A stretch of DNA of 64,000 nucleotides from Streptomyces lydicus. GTDB taxonomy: Bacteria > Actinomycetota > Actinomycetes > Streptomycetales > Streptomycetaceae. The stretch spans positions 1-64,000 of the forward strand of contig NZ_JNZA01000001.1 in assembly GCF_000717345.1 (NCBI RefSeq), given 5' to 3'. This document shows positions 1 through 8,642 of the stretch, piece by piece (the first letter of the stretch is position 1; each line of letters starts with the position of its first letter). The notes below the pieces were generated by a model. It worked only from the letters and a program-made list of their open reading frames with translations, ran no database searches and had not been told where the DNA came from. The position numbers and the translations under genes are program-made.

Positions 1-87
1 GGCGCCGGCCACGAACACCACCGGCTTGCCCTGGCCCCAGTCGGTGTAGAACAGGCTTGTTTTGTCGGAGCCTTCGAAGTACGGCAT
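1..87 (-). CDS. alpha/beta hydrolase, N-terminal fragment
   Basis: The first 29 residues of a minus-strand gene run off the left edge of the window. They begin MPYFEGSDKTSLFYTDWG and continue into the GKPVVFV strand that precedes the oxyanion-hole loop in alpha/beta hydrolases of the chloroperoxidase and haloalkane dehalogenase type. The catalytic residues lie outside the window, so the substrate cannot be assigned. The ATG is preceded by a strong ribosome site (AGGAGGG). An almost perfect palindrome lies about 75 bp upstream. Confidence 0.7.
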   Translation of the reverse strand, partial: MPYFEGSDKTSLFYTDWGQGKPVVFVAGA

Positions 88-161
88 GTGCGGGTCCCTC
101 CTGGACGGTGCGGTGTGCTGTGCCGACAACTCTCGTCCAACGGGCAGCACACCGTCGATTA

Positions 162-181
162 CTCCACAGGTAACCGTGGAG
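162..181. promoter_or_regulatory. candidate operator palindrome
   Basis: A 20-bp near-palindrome has outer arms CTCCAC and GTGGAG around a GGT-ACC-like centre. It sits upstream of the minus-strand hydrolase start at 87 and just beyond the stop of the S33 peptidase gene. Its position suits a repressor site for the hydrolase, but no regulator gene adjoins it inside the window. Confidence 0.35.
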
Positions 182-203
182 CCCGAACCCGGCGGGCGGG
201 TCG

Positions 204-1856
204 TCAGCGCGTGCTCGGGCCGCCGGTCCAGGGCCGGTTCGGGACGAGCCCGGCCATCGCGCCGCCGCCGGCGTCGACGCCGCCGCGCGGCTGACGGACC
301 GGGAAGGGCGCCCCGTCCTGCCGGCACGTCGTTCCCGGCGGCGGGAGGGTGCCGTTGATGAAGTAGCGGCTCTCGTACGCGTTGACGCAGCTGCTGGGGT
401 TGACCAGTGCGGTGTGTCCGTACCCGTTGTTGGTGAGCAGACGGGCGTTGGCCAGCTCCTTGGCCATGGCCTGCGCGTTCCGGTAGGGCGTGGCGGGGTC
501 GTAGCGGGTGCCGACCAACAGGACGGGGGCCGCCGTCGGTTTGTTCCAGGGCCCCGTATAGCGGCGGGCGGCCATGGTGGGCCACGTGGCGCACGGCTCC
601 GAGGCCCAGGTCCAGACGCGTCCGGCGTCGCCCGCACGGGCGGCGCTCGCCTCCTCCAGGGTGTGGAAGACGCCGGGATCGCGCGGGTTGGGGCTGTCAC
701 CGCAGAGGACGGCGGCGGCCTGCTCCTCGCCGGTGTACGGGACCGGGACCGGGGGCGTGGGCAGCGGCCCGGGCGCCGCCGGGGCGCGGCCCTGCCACAG
801 TCCTTGGAGCCGGGCGGCGAGTTCGGTCCAGCCGGGGTGGACGACGTAGAGGCTGTTGATCGTGTCCGCCACCGTCCTGGCGTAGGTCCAGGTGCCGATC
901 GGCCGCTCACGGAGGCGCCGCATCAGCCGGTTGAACTTGTCCCGGGTCGCCTCCGGGCCGCCGGCCGAGAAGGCACAGTTCGCCGTGGTGGTGGATCCGC
1001 ACAGGGTGAGGAACTGGTCCAGGGTCGCCGCCGCGGAGCGGTCCGAGCCCATCCGCAGGAAGGTCGGGAGCCGGGGGGTGTCGTCGGCGTGGTTCGTCCA
1101 GGCCGACGGGTCGATGTTGCTGTCGAGCGTCAGGGCGCGGACCTTGCCGGGGAAGAGGTTGGCGTAGGTGGCGCCGAGGATCGTGCCGTAGGAGGCCCCC
1201 AGGTAGGTGAGCTTGGGGTCGCCCACCGACCGGCGGAGCTGGTCGAGGTCGCGAGCGGAGTCGGCGGTCGACACATGACGCAGCAGCGCGGCGTCGCGCT
1301 GCTCGCAGCGCCGGCCCAGGTCCCGGTACGCGGCGATCCAGGTCTTCCGCTGCCGCGCGCCGACCGGGAAACCGCTGGGTCTGCGGGCGAGCCAGGCCGC
1401 GTTCTCCTTGGCGGTGGCGAAGCAGTTCACGGCGGTGCTGTGGCCGACCCCGCGCGGGTCCCAGCTGACGATGTCGAACCGCTCCCGCACCTCGCGCGGG
1501 AACAGCGGGTAGTTCTGCGGCATCTGGACCGTTCCCGGCCCGCCGGGGCCGCCGGGGTTGAAGAACAGGGTGCCGATGCGCCGTCCGGGCCGGGTCGCCT
1601 TGCGTCGCACGACCGCCAGGTCGAGGGTGCGTCCGTGGGGGGCGCCGTAGTCCAGTGGCACCTTCGCGGTCGCGCAGTCGTAGTGCGCGTCCCGAGGACA
1701 GGGCCGCCAGTTCAGCGCCGGGGCGGGAACCGAAGGCGTCGGCGGGGCGTCCGCCGCGCCGAGGCCCGGTCCGGCCAGTGCCGCGTAGCAGCTCAGCGTC
1801 ACGGCGATGGCCGCGGCCCGCTTCCGTCGGCCCGCTATCGGTCCGGATATGCGCAT
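204..1856 (-). CDS. secreted S33 tripeptidyl aminopeptidase (TAP family)
   Basis: This 550-residue protein belongs to the Streptomyces tripeptidyl aminopeptidase family, which removes N-terminal tripeptides from exported proteins. A signal peptide covers about residues 1-36, with an arginine-rich start and a hydrophobic core ending near GLGAAD. The alpha/beta hydrolase core contains NPGGPGG at the oxyanion region, the nucleophile motif GASYGT with Ser near 222, an acid near 450 (RYDPATPY) and His near 480 (GYGHTAL). The ATG at 1856 follows a GGAGG ribosome site. The reading frame stays open far upstream, but that part overlaps the ABC transporter gene and is a shadow. The gene lies 203 bp downstream of ramB in the same direction. 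Confidence 0.9.
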   Translation of the reverse strand: MRISGPIAGRRKRAAAIAVTLSCYAALAGPGLGAADAPPTPSVPAPALNWRPCPRDAHYDCATAKVPLDYGAPHGRTLDLAVVRRKATRPGRRIGTLFFNPGGPGGPGTVQMPQNYPLFPREVRERFDIVSWDPRGVGHSTAVNCFATAKENAAWLARRPSGFPVGARQRKTWIAAYRDLGRRCEQRDAALLRHVSTADSARDLDQLRRSVGDPKLTYLGASYGTILGATYANLFPGKVRALTLDSNIDPSAWTNHADDTPRLPTFLRMGSDRSAAATLDQFLTLCGSTTTANCAFSAGGPEATRDKFNRLMRRLRERPIGTWTYARTVADTINSLYVVHPGWTELAARLQGLWQGRAPAAPGPLPTPPVPVPYTGEEQAAAVLCGDSPNPRDPGVFHTLEEASAARAGDAGRVWTWASEPCATWPTMAARRYTGPWNKPTAAPVLLVGTRYDPATPYRNAQAMAKELANARLLTNNGYGHTALVNPSSCVNAYESRYFINGTLPPPGTTCRQDGAPFPVRQPRGGVDAGGGAMAGLVPNRPWTGGPSTR

Positions 1857-2059
1857 GCGTCGTCCTCCCACGGGCCGAGCACCCGTCGGCACCCGGGCAA
1901 CGGATGCCGACGGCACCCGTGCCCACCCCACCGCGCCGCGGCACCGGACGCGACCGGCCGGGGGCCGAACGGCTGAGCCGGGCTCCGGACGGCTGAACCG
2001 GTGCCGCTCCCGCCTGCGAGGAGCGTCATTCCAGTGCCGCCCGTCTCCGCGGGTACCGG

Positions 2060-3943
2060 TCAGTGGGAGCGCTCCGGCTGCCAGTTGCCGGCGAGTTCGC
2101 GGTAGAGGGCCGAGTGTTCGAGCAGCTCGGTGTGACTGCCGACGGTGGCCCGGTTTCCGTCCAGCACGAGGATCCGGTCGGCCCGCCGGGCGGAGCTGAT
2201 CCGGTGGGCGATGACGATCAGCGTGCCGGGCCGGTCGGCGAAGGCCCGCTCGGCGCGCTGCTCCGCCGCGGGGTCGAGGTGGCAGGTGGCCTCGTCGAGG
2301 AGGACGAGCGGGGCGGGGGAGAGGTGGGCCCGGCCGAGGGCGAGGAGCTGGCGTTCGCCCTGGGACAGCGTCGCCGGGTCGATCCGGGCGTCCAGCCCTC
2401 CCAGGCGGGAGAGCAACGGGCCCAGCCCGACCGCGTGCGACGTCGCCTCCAGGGCGGCCGTCGACGCCCCGTCGGGGCACAGGTAGAGCAGGTTGTCGCG
2501 CACGGTCCCGGAGAAGACGTACGCCTGCTGCGGGATGAGGACCCGGAGCCGGGCGGGGTCGGACCCGTACGCCGCCCCCGGTGGCAGTCCGTCCACCCGG
2601 ACGTCGCCGCTGAGGGGGTGCAGCAGGCCGGCGAGGAGACCGGTCAGGGTGGACTTGCCGATGCCGCTCGGGCCGACGACGGCGAGGTGTTCGCCCGGCT
2701 CGACGACGAGAGCGAGGTCGTGGAGCACCGGTTGCGCGGCGGGCCCGTAGGCGAAGGTGACCGCCCGCAGTTCGACGCGTGAGCCCGCGAGGGGCTCGGG
2801 GGACGGGCGCAGGGAACGGGCCGGGAGCCGGGCGGCGTGCAGGCCCCCGGAGCCGTGGTCGCCGGGCGCTGAGCGGACGTCCGGATCTTCGGCCGGTGCC
2901 GGGACGGACGGGGCGGCGTCGGCACGTGACAGCCGGGCGTCGGTGGGCGGTCCGCCCGCCCCGTCCGCCCCGCGCCCCGGTGTCCGCGCGGTCCGGGTGA
3001 GCCGGTCCAGTACGACCAGGAGCCGGGTGCCTCCGGAGCCGAGGGCGTTCATCAGGGTGTGCAGGGCCGGCAGCAGGGCCTGGGTCAGATAGGTCAGCGC
3101 ACCGAGCACGGCACCGGCGGTGAGGTGCTCACGCAGCAACCACGGGGTGCTGACCAGCAGCAGGAGGACCGGCAGCTGCCCGGCGACGCCGAGCGCGACG
3201 GCCCGGGCGGCGGCCCAGCCCGCGAGGTGCCGGGCGGCCCGCTCCTCGGCGTCGACCAGGGCGTTCGCCCGCGCCGCCACCTCTTCCCGCGCCCCGCACG
3301 CGACCACGTCGCGCAGCCCCGCCGCCACCGCGCCGAACTCCGCCGACAGCGTCTCGTCGGCGCGCAGGAAGGCACGCTGCCGCCGGGCCATCGGCACCAG
3401 GGTCGCCACGAACAGCAGCAGCCCGGCGACCAGCGGCGGCAGCACGATCAGCAGCAACTGCGGGGCCAGCGACACCAGTCCGAGCAGCGCCCCGGCCGCG
3501 GTGAAGACGAACGAACGGGCCACCAGGACCAGCCCGGCGAAGCTGTCCCGCGCCAGTTCCGTCTGATTGGTCAGCCGGGAGACCACCGCGGTGTCGGCCG
3601 CGCGGGCCGGGTCCGCGACCGCCTCGTCCAGCGCCCGGGCCACCACCGCACGGACCAGGGCGTCACGCAGCGGCTCGACCAGGCCGGCCAGTCCGCGAAA
3701 GACGCCCCGCCCGGCCAGACCGCCGAGGACGACGGCCACCGCGGCGACGGCCAGCCAGGTCAGACCGGTGGCGGTCCGGCCGGCGAGGAACCCGTCGTCC
3801 AGGGCCTTGGCCACGCTGTAGCCGCCCAGGAAGGTGTGGGCCGACTCCAGCAGGGACCAGCCGCCCATCAGCAGCAGGACGCGGGTGCGCGCCCGCAGGA
3901 AGCGGAGCGCCCGCGGCAGCAGCCGGACCGTGACCGGGGTCAT
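2060..3943 (-). CDS. ramB: ABC exporter half-transporter RamB
   Basis: This 627-residue fusion of a six-helix membrane domain and an ATPase is the second half of the exporter expected to secrete the SapB lanthipeptide. Walker A is GPSGIGKST near residue 423, the signature is LSQGE near 524, and Walker B is LVLLDEA near 545. A proline- and alanine-rich linker of about 80 residues separates the membrane and ATPase domains and is longer than usual. The start ATG overlaps the ramA stop (ATGA), so the two are translationally coupled and probably form a heterodimer. A reading frame extending upstream to 5587 is only the shadow of ramA. The assignment rests on context and domain architecture. Confidence 0.9.
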   Translation of the reverse strand: MTPVTVRLLPRALRFLRARTRVLLLMGGWSLLESAHTFLGGYSVAKALDDGFLAGRTATGLTWLAVAAVAVVLGGLAGRGVFRGLAGLVEPLRDALVRAVVARALDEAVADPARAADTAVVSRLTNQTELARDSFAGLVLVARSFVFTAAGALLGLVSLAPQLLLIVLPPLVAGLLLFVATLVPMARRQRAFLRADETLSAEFGAVAAGLRDVVACGAREEVAARANALVDAEERAARHLAGWAAARAVALGVAGQLPVLLLLVSTPWLLREHLTAGAVLGALTYLTQALLPALHTLMNALGSGGTRLLVVLDRLTRTARTPGRGADGAGGPPTDARLSRADAAPSVPAPAEDPDVRSAPGDHGSGGLHAARLPARSLRPSPEPLAGSRVELRAVTFAYGPAAQPVLHDLALVVEPGEHLAVVGPSGIGKSTLTGLLAGLLHPLSGDVRVDGLPPGAAYGSDPARLRVLIPQQAYVFSGTVRDNLLYLCPDGASTAALEATSHAVGLGPLLSRLGGLDARIDPATLSQGERQLLALGRAHLSPAPLVLLDEATCHLDPAAEQRAERAFADRPGTLIVIAHRISSARRADRILVLDGNRATVGSHTELLEHSALYRELAGNWQPERSH

Positions 3944-5709
3944 GAGGCGGTACTCGGGTCCGGCGCGGTGCCGGCGAACACCGCGCGGTAGTCGGCGTCC
4001 TGCCACAGCAGCGCGTGCGGAGCGACCGCGCGGATCCGGCCGCCGTCCATCCAGGCGACCAGGTCGGCGCGGGCGGCCGAGGCGAGGCGGTGGGTGATCA
4101 GCAGGCGGGTGCCCGGCCGGACGTCCTCCAGCAGCGCCCGGCTGACGTGGTGTTCGGTGACGGTGTCCAGACTGGAGGTGGCGTCGTCGAGGATGAGCAG
4201 CCGCCCCGCGTGCGCGAACGCCCGTGCCACGCCCAGGCGTTGCAGCTCGCCGCCGGACAGCGGGGCGTCGGCCAGGGGCGTGGCGTAGCCGCGCGGCAGC
4301 AGGCGTACGAAGGTGTCGGCGCCGGCCGCGCGCGCCGCGGCCTCGACGGCGGGGGCGGCGGGCCGTTCCGACCCGAAGGCGAGGGCGGCGCCCACGGTCT
4401 CGCCGAAGAGCGCCGGCCGCTCGAAGGCGTAGCCGATCTCCCGGCGCAGATGCGCCGGGTCTGCCTCCGCGAGCGGGACCCCGTCCAGCAGCACCTGTCC
4501 GCTGTCGGGATCGGTGAGCCGTCCCGCGACGGCGGCCAGCGTGGACTTGCCGGCGCCGGAGTGGCCGACCACCGCCAGGGTCGTCCCGCCGGGCACCGCC
4601 AGGTCCACGCCGCGCAGCACCGGGGCGCCGTAGCGGGCGACGGTCACCCCGCGCAGTTCGAGTCGCCCCCGCCCGTCGGCGGGCAGCGGGCGGGCGCCGT
4701 GGCGGACCTGCGGCAGGGCGAGCAGTTCGGCGGTGCGCCGGGCCGCGGCGCGGCCCCGTACCAAGGCGTTGAGCTGGCCGGTCACTCCGCCCAGCGCCGC
4801 GGTGAGCGCGGCGTACCGGGAGGCCGCCAGCAACTCGCCCACGGTGAGGGCGCCGTGGGCGAGCCGGAGCCCGCCCACCGCGAGGACCACGGTGGTCAGC
4901 AGCGGCACCAGGATGCTGCTGCCGACGACCGCCCGCCCGTAGACCTGCCACATGAGCCGGCCGTGCGCGTCGAGTTCGGGCAGCGGCGCCAGGACGCGGG
5001 CGCGTTCCCGTGCCTCGGTGCCCGCGGCGGCGATCGTCCGGGCCCCGCCGAGCGCCTCGACGAGCCGGGAGGCGATCTCCGCCTGGACGCGCTGATAGCG
5101 CCGCACGCAGTCGGAGGAGCCCTGGGCGAAGGTCCGCAGCAGACGGGTCAGGAGGGGCAGACCGGCGAGGAAGACGACCGCCAGCCAGACGTCGGTCACC
5201 GCCAGCGCCACCAGTGCCCCCACCGGGGTGAGCACCGCGGCCAGGCCGGTGGCGGCGGTGGTGGGCGCGGTCCCGGCCTCCGCGGCGTTGCCGGTCAGCC
5301 GGGTCACCAGGTCGCCGGCGGTGAAGCGGTCGGCGGCGCGGTGCGGGGCCAGCGACAGCAGATGGCCGATGCCGCGCCGGCGCAGCCAGGCGGTGCTGCG
5401 GGCGGTGGTGACGCCGCCGGCGAGTGCCACCAGGGCGTCCAGCAGAACGTCCGCCACCAGCAGGACGGCACTGAGCGTGAGGGCGGCGCCGACGCCGGGC
5501 GCGGAGTCGAGCAGGAGGTCGAGGGTGTGGCCGAGGACGGCCGGCAGGGCGAGGGCCACAGCGGCACCGGCCACGCCGAAGAGGCACACCGCGACGGTGT
5601 GCACGGGGCTGTGCCGGAAGGCGTCGGTCAGGACGGCGGCACCGGGGTCCGGCTTCCGGCCGGTGGCCGGCGGGCGCGTCGGTGAGGGGGGCCCGGATGG
5701 GGCGGGCAT
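3940..5709 (-). CDS. ramA: ABC exporter half-transporter RamA
   Basis: This 589-residue ABC transporter has an N-terminal membrane domain (about residues 35-310) and a C-terminal ATPase. Walker A is GHSGAGKST near 383, the signature is canonical LSGGE near 484, and Walker B is LLILDDA near 505. It lies 129 bp downstream of the ramS stop and overlaps ramB by four bases. It is expected to pair with RamB to export the modified RamS peptide. A 14-bp hairpin in the gap before it may reduce read-through from ramCS. The ATG at 5709 gives the usual proline-rich N-terminus. Confidence 0.9.
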   Translation of the reverse strand: MPAPSGPPSPTRPPATGRKPDPGAAVLTDAFRHSPVHTVAVCLFGVAGAAVALALPAVLGHTLDLLLDSAPGVGAALTLSAVLLVADVLLDALVALAGGVTTARSTAWLRRRGIGHLLSLAPHRAADRFTAGDLVTRLTGNAAEAGTAPTTAATGLAAVLTPVGALVALAVTDVWLAVVFLAGLPLLTRLLRTFAQGSSDCVRRYQRVQAEIASRLVEALGGARTIAAAGTEARERARVLAPLPELDAHGRLMWQVYGRAVVGSSILVPLLTTVVLAVGGLRLAHGALTVGELLAASRYAALTAALGGVTGQLNALVRGRAAARRTAELLALPQVRHGARPLPADGRGRLELRGVTVARYGAPVLRGVDLAVPGGTTLAVVGHSGAGKSTLAAVAGRLTDPDSGQVLLDGVPLAEADPAHLRREIGYAFERPALFGETVGAALAFGSERPAAPAVEAAARAAGADTFVRLLPRGYATPLADAPLSGGELQRLGVARAFAHAGRLLILDDATSSLDTVTEHHVSRALLEDVRPGTRLLITHRLASAARADLVAWMDGGRIRAVAPHALLWQDADYRAVFAGTAPDPSTAS

Positions 5710-5759
5710 GCGGTGGACCTCGCCTCCGTGGGTCGAACGATGCGGCGCGGCGGGGCGGA

Positions 5760-5791
5760 GGGCCCCGCGCAGCCGGTGCTGCGCGGGGCCC
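5760..5791 (-). terminator. hairpin between ramS and ramA (possible attenuator)
   Basis: A perfect 14-bp inverted repeat (arm GGGCCCCGCGCAGC) with a four-base loop lies between the ramS stop and the ramA start. No U-tract follows, as is usual for terminators in Streptomyces. It could end part of the transcription, keeping the precursor and its modifying enzyme more abundant than the exporter. Confidence 0.55.
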
Positions 5792-5838
5792 GTCTCACCG
5801 TGCCGTTGCGGGACTGGGGGCCCCGCTGCGGCAGGCGG

Positions 5839-5967
5839 TCAGTTACAGGTGGTGACGCTCAGGCTGCTGTCACCGCAGAGGAGGAGGCTCGCGCGGCTGC
5901 CGGTGTGCAGCTCCTCGGTGCCCTCGGGCTTCGGGGTCTCCATCGTCTGCAGGTCGAGAAGCGACAT
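5839..5967 (-). CDS. ramS: SapB lanthipeptide precursor RamS
   Basis: This 42-residue peptide is the precursor of a SapB-type class III lanthipeptide, the surfactant that lets aerial hyphae break the water surface. The leader starts MSLLDLQTMETPKPEG and contains the LDLQ-like helix used for recognition by class III synthetases. The 21-residue core (22-42) starts TGSRASLLLC and has two S-x2-S-x3-C motifs: Ser24/Ser27/Cys31 and Ser34/Ser37/Cys41. From recalled family knowledge it differs from the S. coelicolor SapB core only by Val for Ile at core position 17. The ribosome site AAAGGA precedes the ATG, 62 bp after ramC. It is too short for most gene callers. Confidence 0.95.
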   Translation of the reverse strand: MSLLDLQTMETPKPEGTEELHTGSRASLLLCGDSSLSVTTCN

Positions 5968-6029
5968 GATGATTCCTTTCGTAAGGGGACGGGAGTGCTT
6001 TTCTTGTACGGCCCCGGGAGGGGCCGGCT

Positions 6030-8642
6030 TCAGGGCCGCCGCAGCGGCGGGAGGAAGGGCAGGTGCACGGGTGAGTCGTGCAGCGCGCTGCCCAGAGCGA
6101 GCAGGCATCCGGCGGTGCCGGTGCTCAGGTCCATGGAGAGCCGCATCATCTGCTCCCCGGCGAAGGCCAGATGCCCCTGGTAGGGGACGGCGCCCCAGGA
6201 GAGGGACTCGATCTGGCGGTGGAGGTCGGCGGCGTCGGTGCCCGGGCCGGTGGCGGTGGTACGGCTCAGGTACAGCACCATGCCGGCCGCACCGCGGAAC
6301 AGGCCGGGCTGGGCGTAGAACTTGGCCTGGGCGGCCTTGACGATCTCGTCCCGCGCCGCCGCGAACGCGTCGTCCGGCCGGTGGGCGAGGTAGTCGTCGA
6401 GCACCATGCCGATGCCCACGCTGCCGGCACCGAGGTAGGGCATGGTCCGCCAGCCCTCGTTGACCTGAAGGGTGCCGCCCACGCTCCGTACGCACCGGGC
6501 CAGGTCGCGGCGCAGCGCCTCGGCGGCCAGGTCCAGCAGCGCGCCGTCGCCGGTGCGTTCGTACAGCCGCAGGAAGAGCAGCGCGGCTCCGCTGTCGCCG
6601 TGCAGCAGCCCGGCGCGGGACGGCGCCGCGGTCCCGTCGGCGGGCGCGGTGGGTGGCGGCGCGGAGCGGAGGCGGTGGGCGACCAGCTCCGCGCAGCGCA
6701 GCGCCTGGTCCCGCGCGGCGCTCTCCCCGGTGGACCCGGCCAGCTCGTCCAGCGCCAGACCCACCCCGGCCAGTCCGCTGTGCAGGTCGGGTGCGATGTC
6801 CTGCCAGCTCTGCGCGGTGACGAGATCGACGAGATCCAGGGCCCGTTCGCGGTGCCCGAGCCGGTCGAGGACCCACGCCACACCGGAGAGCCCGTCGTAG
6901 AAGCCCAGCGGGCTGCCCGACGCGGGGCTCTTCGTCCGTTGCAGCAGCCATTCCTCGGCGTCGGGACATCGCTCGGCGCCGGTCGCGGCGAGCGCGTACA
7001 GGACGCCGGCCGCGCCGTAGGCGAAGCAGGTTCCCCCGCCGGCCGTGGAGAACTGGGCGATGTCACCGGGGAAGAGCCGGTCCTCCCGCTCGGGGGTGGC
7101 CGAGGCGAGCACGGCCCGGACCGCACTGTCCCTGCTGTGGGGCCAGTCGGCGAGCTTGACGGGTAAGTAGGCGTCGGCGGAAGGCTGTTGCGCGGTCGCC
7201 GGCGCGTGCGGGACGGGGTGGCCGCGCAGGATCTCCGCGACCGCCGCGTCGAGGAACTCCCGCGGCACCGGGAACTGCTCCGCGGCGATCCGTGCCAGAT
7301 GCCGGGCCTTGTGCCGGTCCACCGCGAACAGACTGGTCAGCGGCAGGAACAGGGCCAGCCGCAGACAGGCCAGGGCGTAGCGGTCGACGTCCGCGCCGCG
7401 CCGGTCGGCGGGGGCGACGAAGCCGGGGTTGGCGATCACCTGCCGGCTGCCCGGGTCGTCGACGGAGGCGGCTTCGAAGTCCAGCAGCACCACCGAGGAT
7501 TCGTCCTCGGACAGCATGATGTTGAACAGATGCAGGTCGTTGAAGACCACGCCCCGCGCGTGGATCGTCTCGACGGCCTCCTCCACGAGCCGGTGCACGC
7601 GCAGCGCCCACTGGGTGTACTCGGCCAGCCGCTCCGGGGACGGATCGGCCTCGATCAGCGGATGGCGGTGCGCGAAGAAGCTGTTGAGCGGCCGGCCCTC
7701 GATGTACTCCAGCACCAGGAAGGTGTGCTCCCCGAGCGTGAACCAGTCCAGCACCTCGGGGGCGCAGCCCAGCCCGGACAGCCGCCGCAGGGCGTCCCGT
7801 TCACGCTCCAGCCGTGCCACGGCGTCCGCGCCGTCCGCGGCCAGCCCGGCGTGCGGACGCCCCTCCTTGAGCACCACCCGGCGCTCGGTCCGCAGGTCCC
7901 GGCCGACGTAGACGCCGCCGCCGTTGGAGAAGTGCAGTGCCCGCTCTATCGCGTACGGCAGGTCGGCGACCGTGGTGGCGGAGCGTGCGTCCAGGTGGGG
8001 CTTGAGGAAGTCCGGGAGGGCGACCCACTCCGGAACCCGGAAGGCGGGCTCCCGGCGGTCGGGGACCAGTCGCCCCCGGTCGTCCTCGATCGCGGGGCAG
8101 AGCTCGCCCTTGTCGTCGTAGCAGTGCCGCTCGGTGAAGCTGCCGTAGCGCACGTACACCGGGCCGGCGCCCCAGCGCAGATCGCTGAGGATGTACGGAC
8201 CGGGCTCGCCGGCCAGCAGGGCGTCCAGCTCCTCGGCGATGACGCGGCACTGCTCCGCGTCGGCCGGGTAGACGGTGACGAACTTCCCGCTGGCGCCCCG
8301 GTCGGTGTACTTGGCGTTGCGTATGTGCAGCAGATAGCGGCTCGGCATGCACTTGAACGCCACCGAGCGGGGGACGCAGTAGTCCCAGACCTTCTCGAGG
8401 ATCCGCTCGGCGTTGTCCAGGCAGGCGGAGACATGAATTTTCCAGCCCTGGCTGGGCAGTTCACGGTCCAGTGGGCGGAACGCCAGCCAGTCACCCGACC
8501 GGTGGCGCTGCCAGCCGTCGGGCAACTCCCGGCGCAGTACGGGGTACAGGGCGCCGCGGCCCTCTTCGTCCGAGGGAAAGCGGTGCGGAGCGTCGTAGAA
8601 CTGCCGGTCTGCGTCGCAGAAGACCGCGTACCCCTTGTTCAT
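6030..8642 (-). CDS. ramC: class III lanthipeptide synthetase RamC (LanKC)
   Basis: This 870-residue trifunctional enzyme phosphorylates Ser residues of RamS, eliminates phosphate to dehydroalanine and cyclises onto Cys. The lyase-like N-terminal region spans roughly residues 1-220. The kinase region follows, with Lys near 258 (VVLKEG), catalytic FNDLHLFN near 367 and a DFG equivalent (LLDFEA) near 386. The LanC-like cyclase occupies about 520-870 with repeated G-rich helices (LLHGDSG, LFRGAAG) and none of the zinc-binding Cys/His residues of class I/II cyclases, which is normal for class III. Codon 493 is TTA (7164-7166), so full translation should need the bldA leucyl-tRNA. The ATG follows GGGAG. 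It is the first gene of ramC-S-A-B. Confidence 0.95.
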   Translation of the reverse strand: MNKGYAVFCDADRQFYDAPHRFPSDEEGRGALYPVLRRELPDGWQRHRSGDWLAFRPLDRELPSQGWKIHVSACLDNAERILEKVWDYCVPRSVAFKCMPSRYLLHIRNAKYTDRGASGKFVTVYPADAEQCRVIAEELDALLAGEPGPYILSDLRWGAGPVYVRYGSFTERHCYDDKGELCPAIEDDRGRLVPDRREPAFRVPEWVALPDFLKPHLDARSATTVADLPYAIERALHFSNGGGVYVGRDLRTERRVVLKEGRPHAGLAADGADAVARLERERDALRRLSGLGCAPEVLDWFTLGEHTFLVLEYIEGRPLNSFFAHRHPLIEADPSPERLAEYTQWALRVHRLVEEAVETIHARGVVFNDLHLFNIMLSEDESSVVLLDFEAASVDDPGSRQVIANPGFVAPADRRGADVDRYALACLRLALFLPLTSLFAVDRHKARHLARIAAEQFPVPREFLDAAVAEILRGHPVPHAPATAQQPSADAYLPVKLADWPHSRDSAVRAVLASATPEREDRLFPGDIAQFSTAGGGTCFAYGAAGVLYALAATGAERCPDAEEWLLQRTKSPASGSPLGFYDGLSGVAWVLDRLGHRERALDLVDLVTAQSWQDIAPDLHSGLAGVGLALDELAGSTGESAARDQALRCAELVAHRLRSAPPPTAPADGTAAPSRAGLLHGDSGAALLFLRLYERTGDGALLDLAAEALRRDLARCVRSVGGTLQVNEGWRTMPYLGAGSVGIGMVLDDYLAHRPDDAFAAARDEIVKAAQAKFYAQPGLFRGAAGMVLYLSRTTATGPGTDAADLHRQIESLSWGAVPYQGHLAFAGEQMMRLSMDLSTGTAGCLLALGSALHDSPVHLPFLPPLRRP

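Noticed and set aside
2060..5587. A single 1175-residue minus-strand protein spanning both transporter genes
   Set aside because: The upstream half is the out-of-frame shadow of ramA, with Arg/Pro/Gly-rich nonsense composition. The real ramB starts at 3943 with an ATGA overlap.
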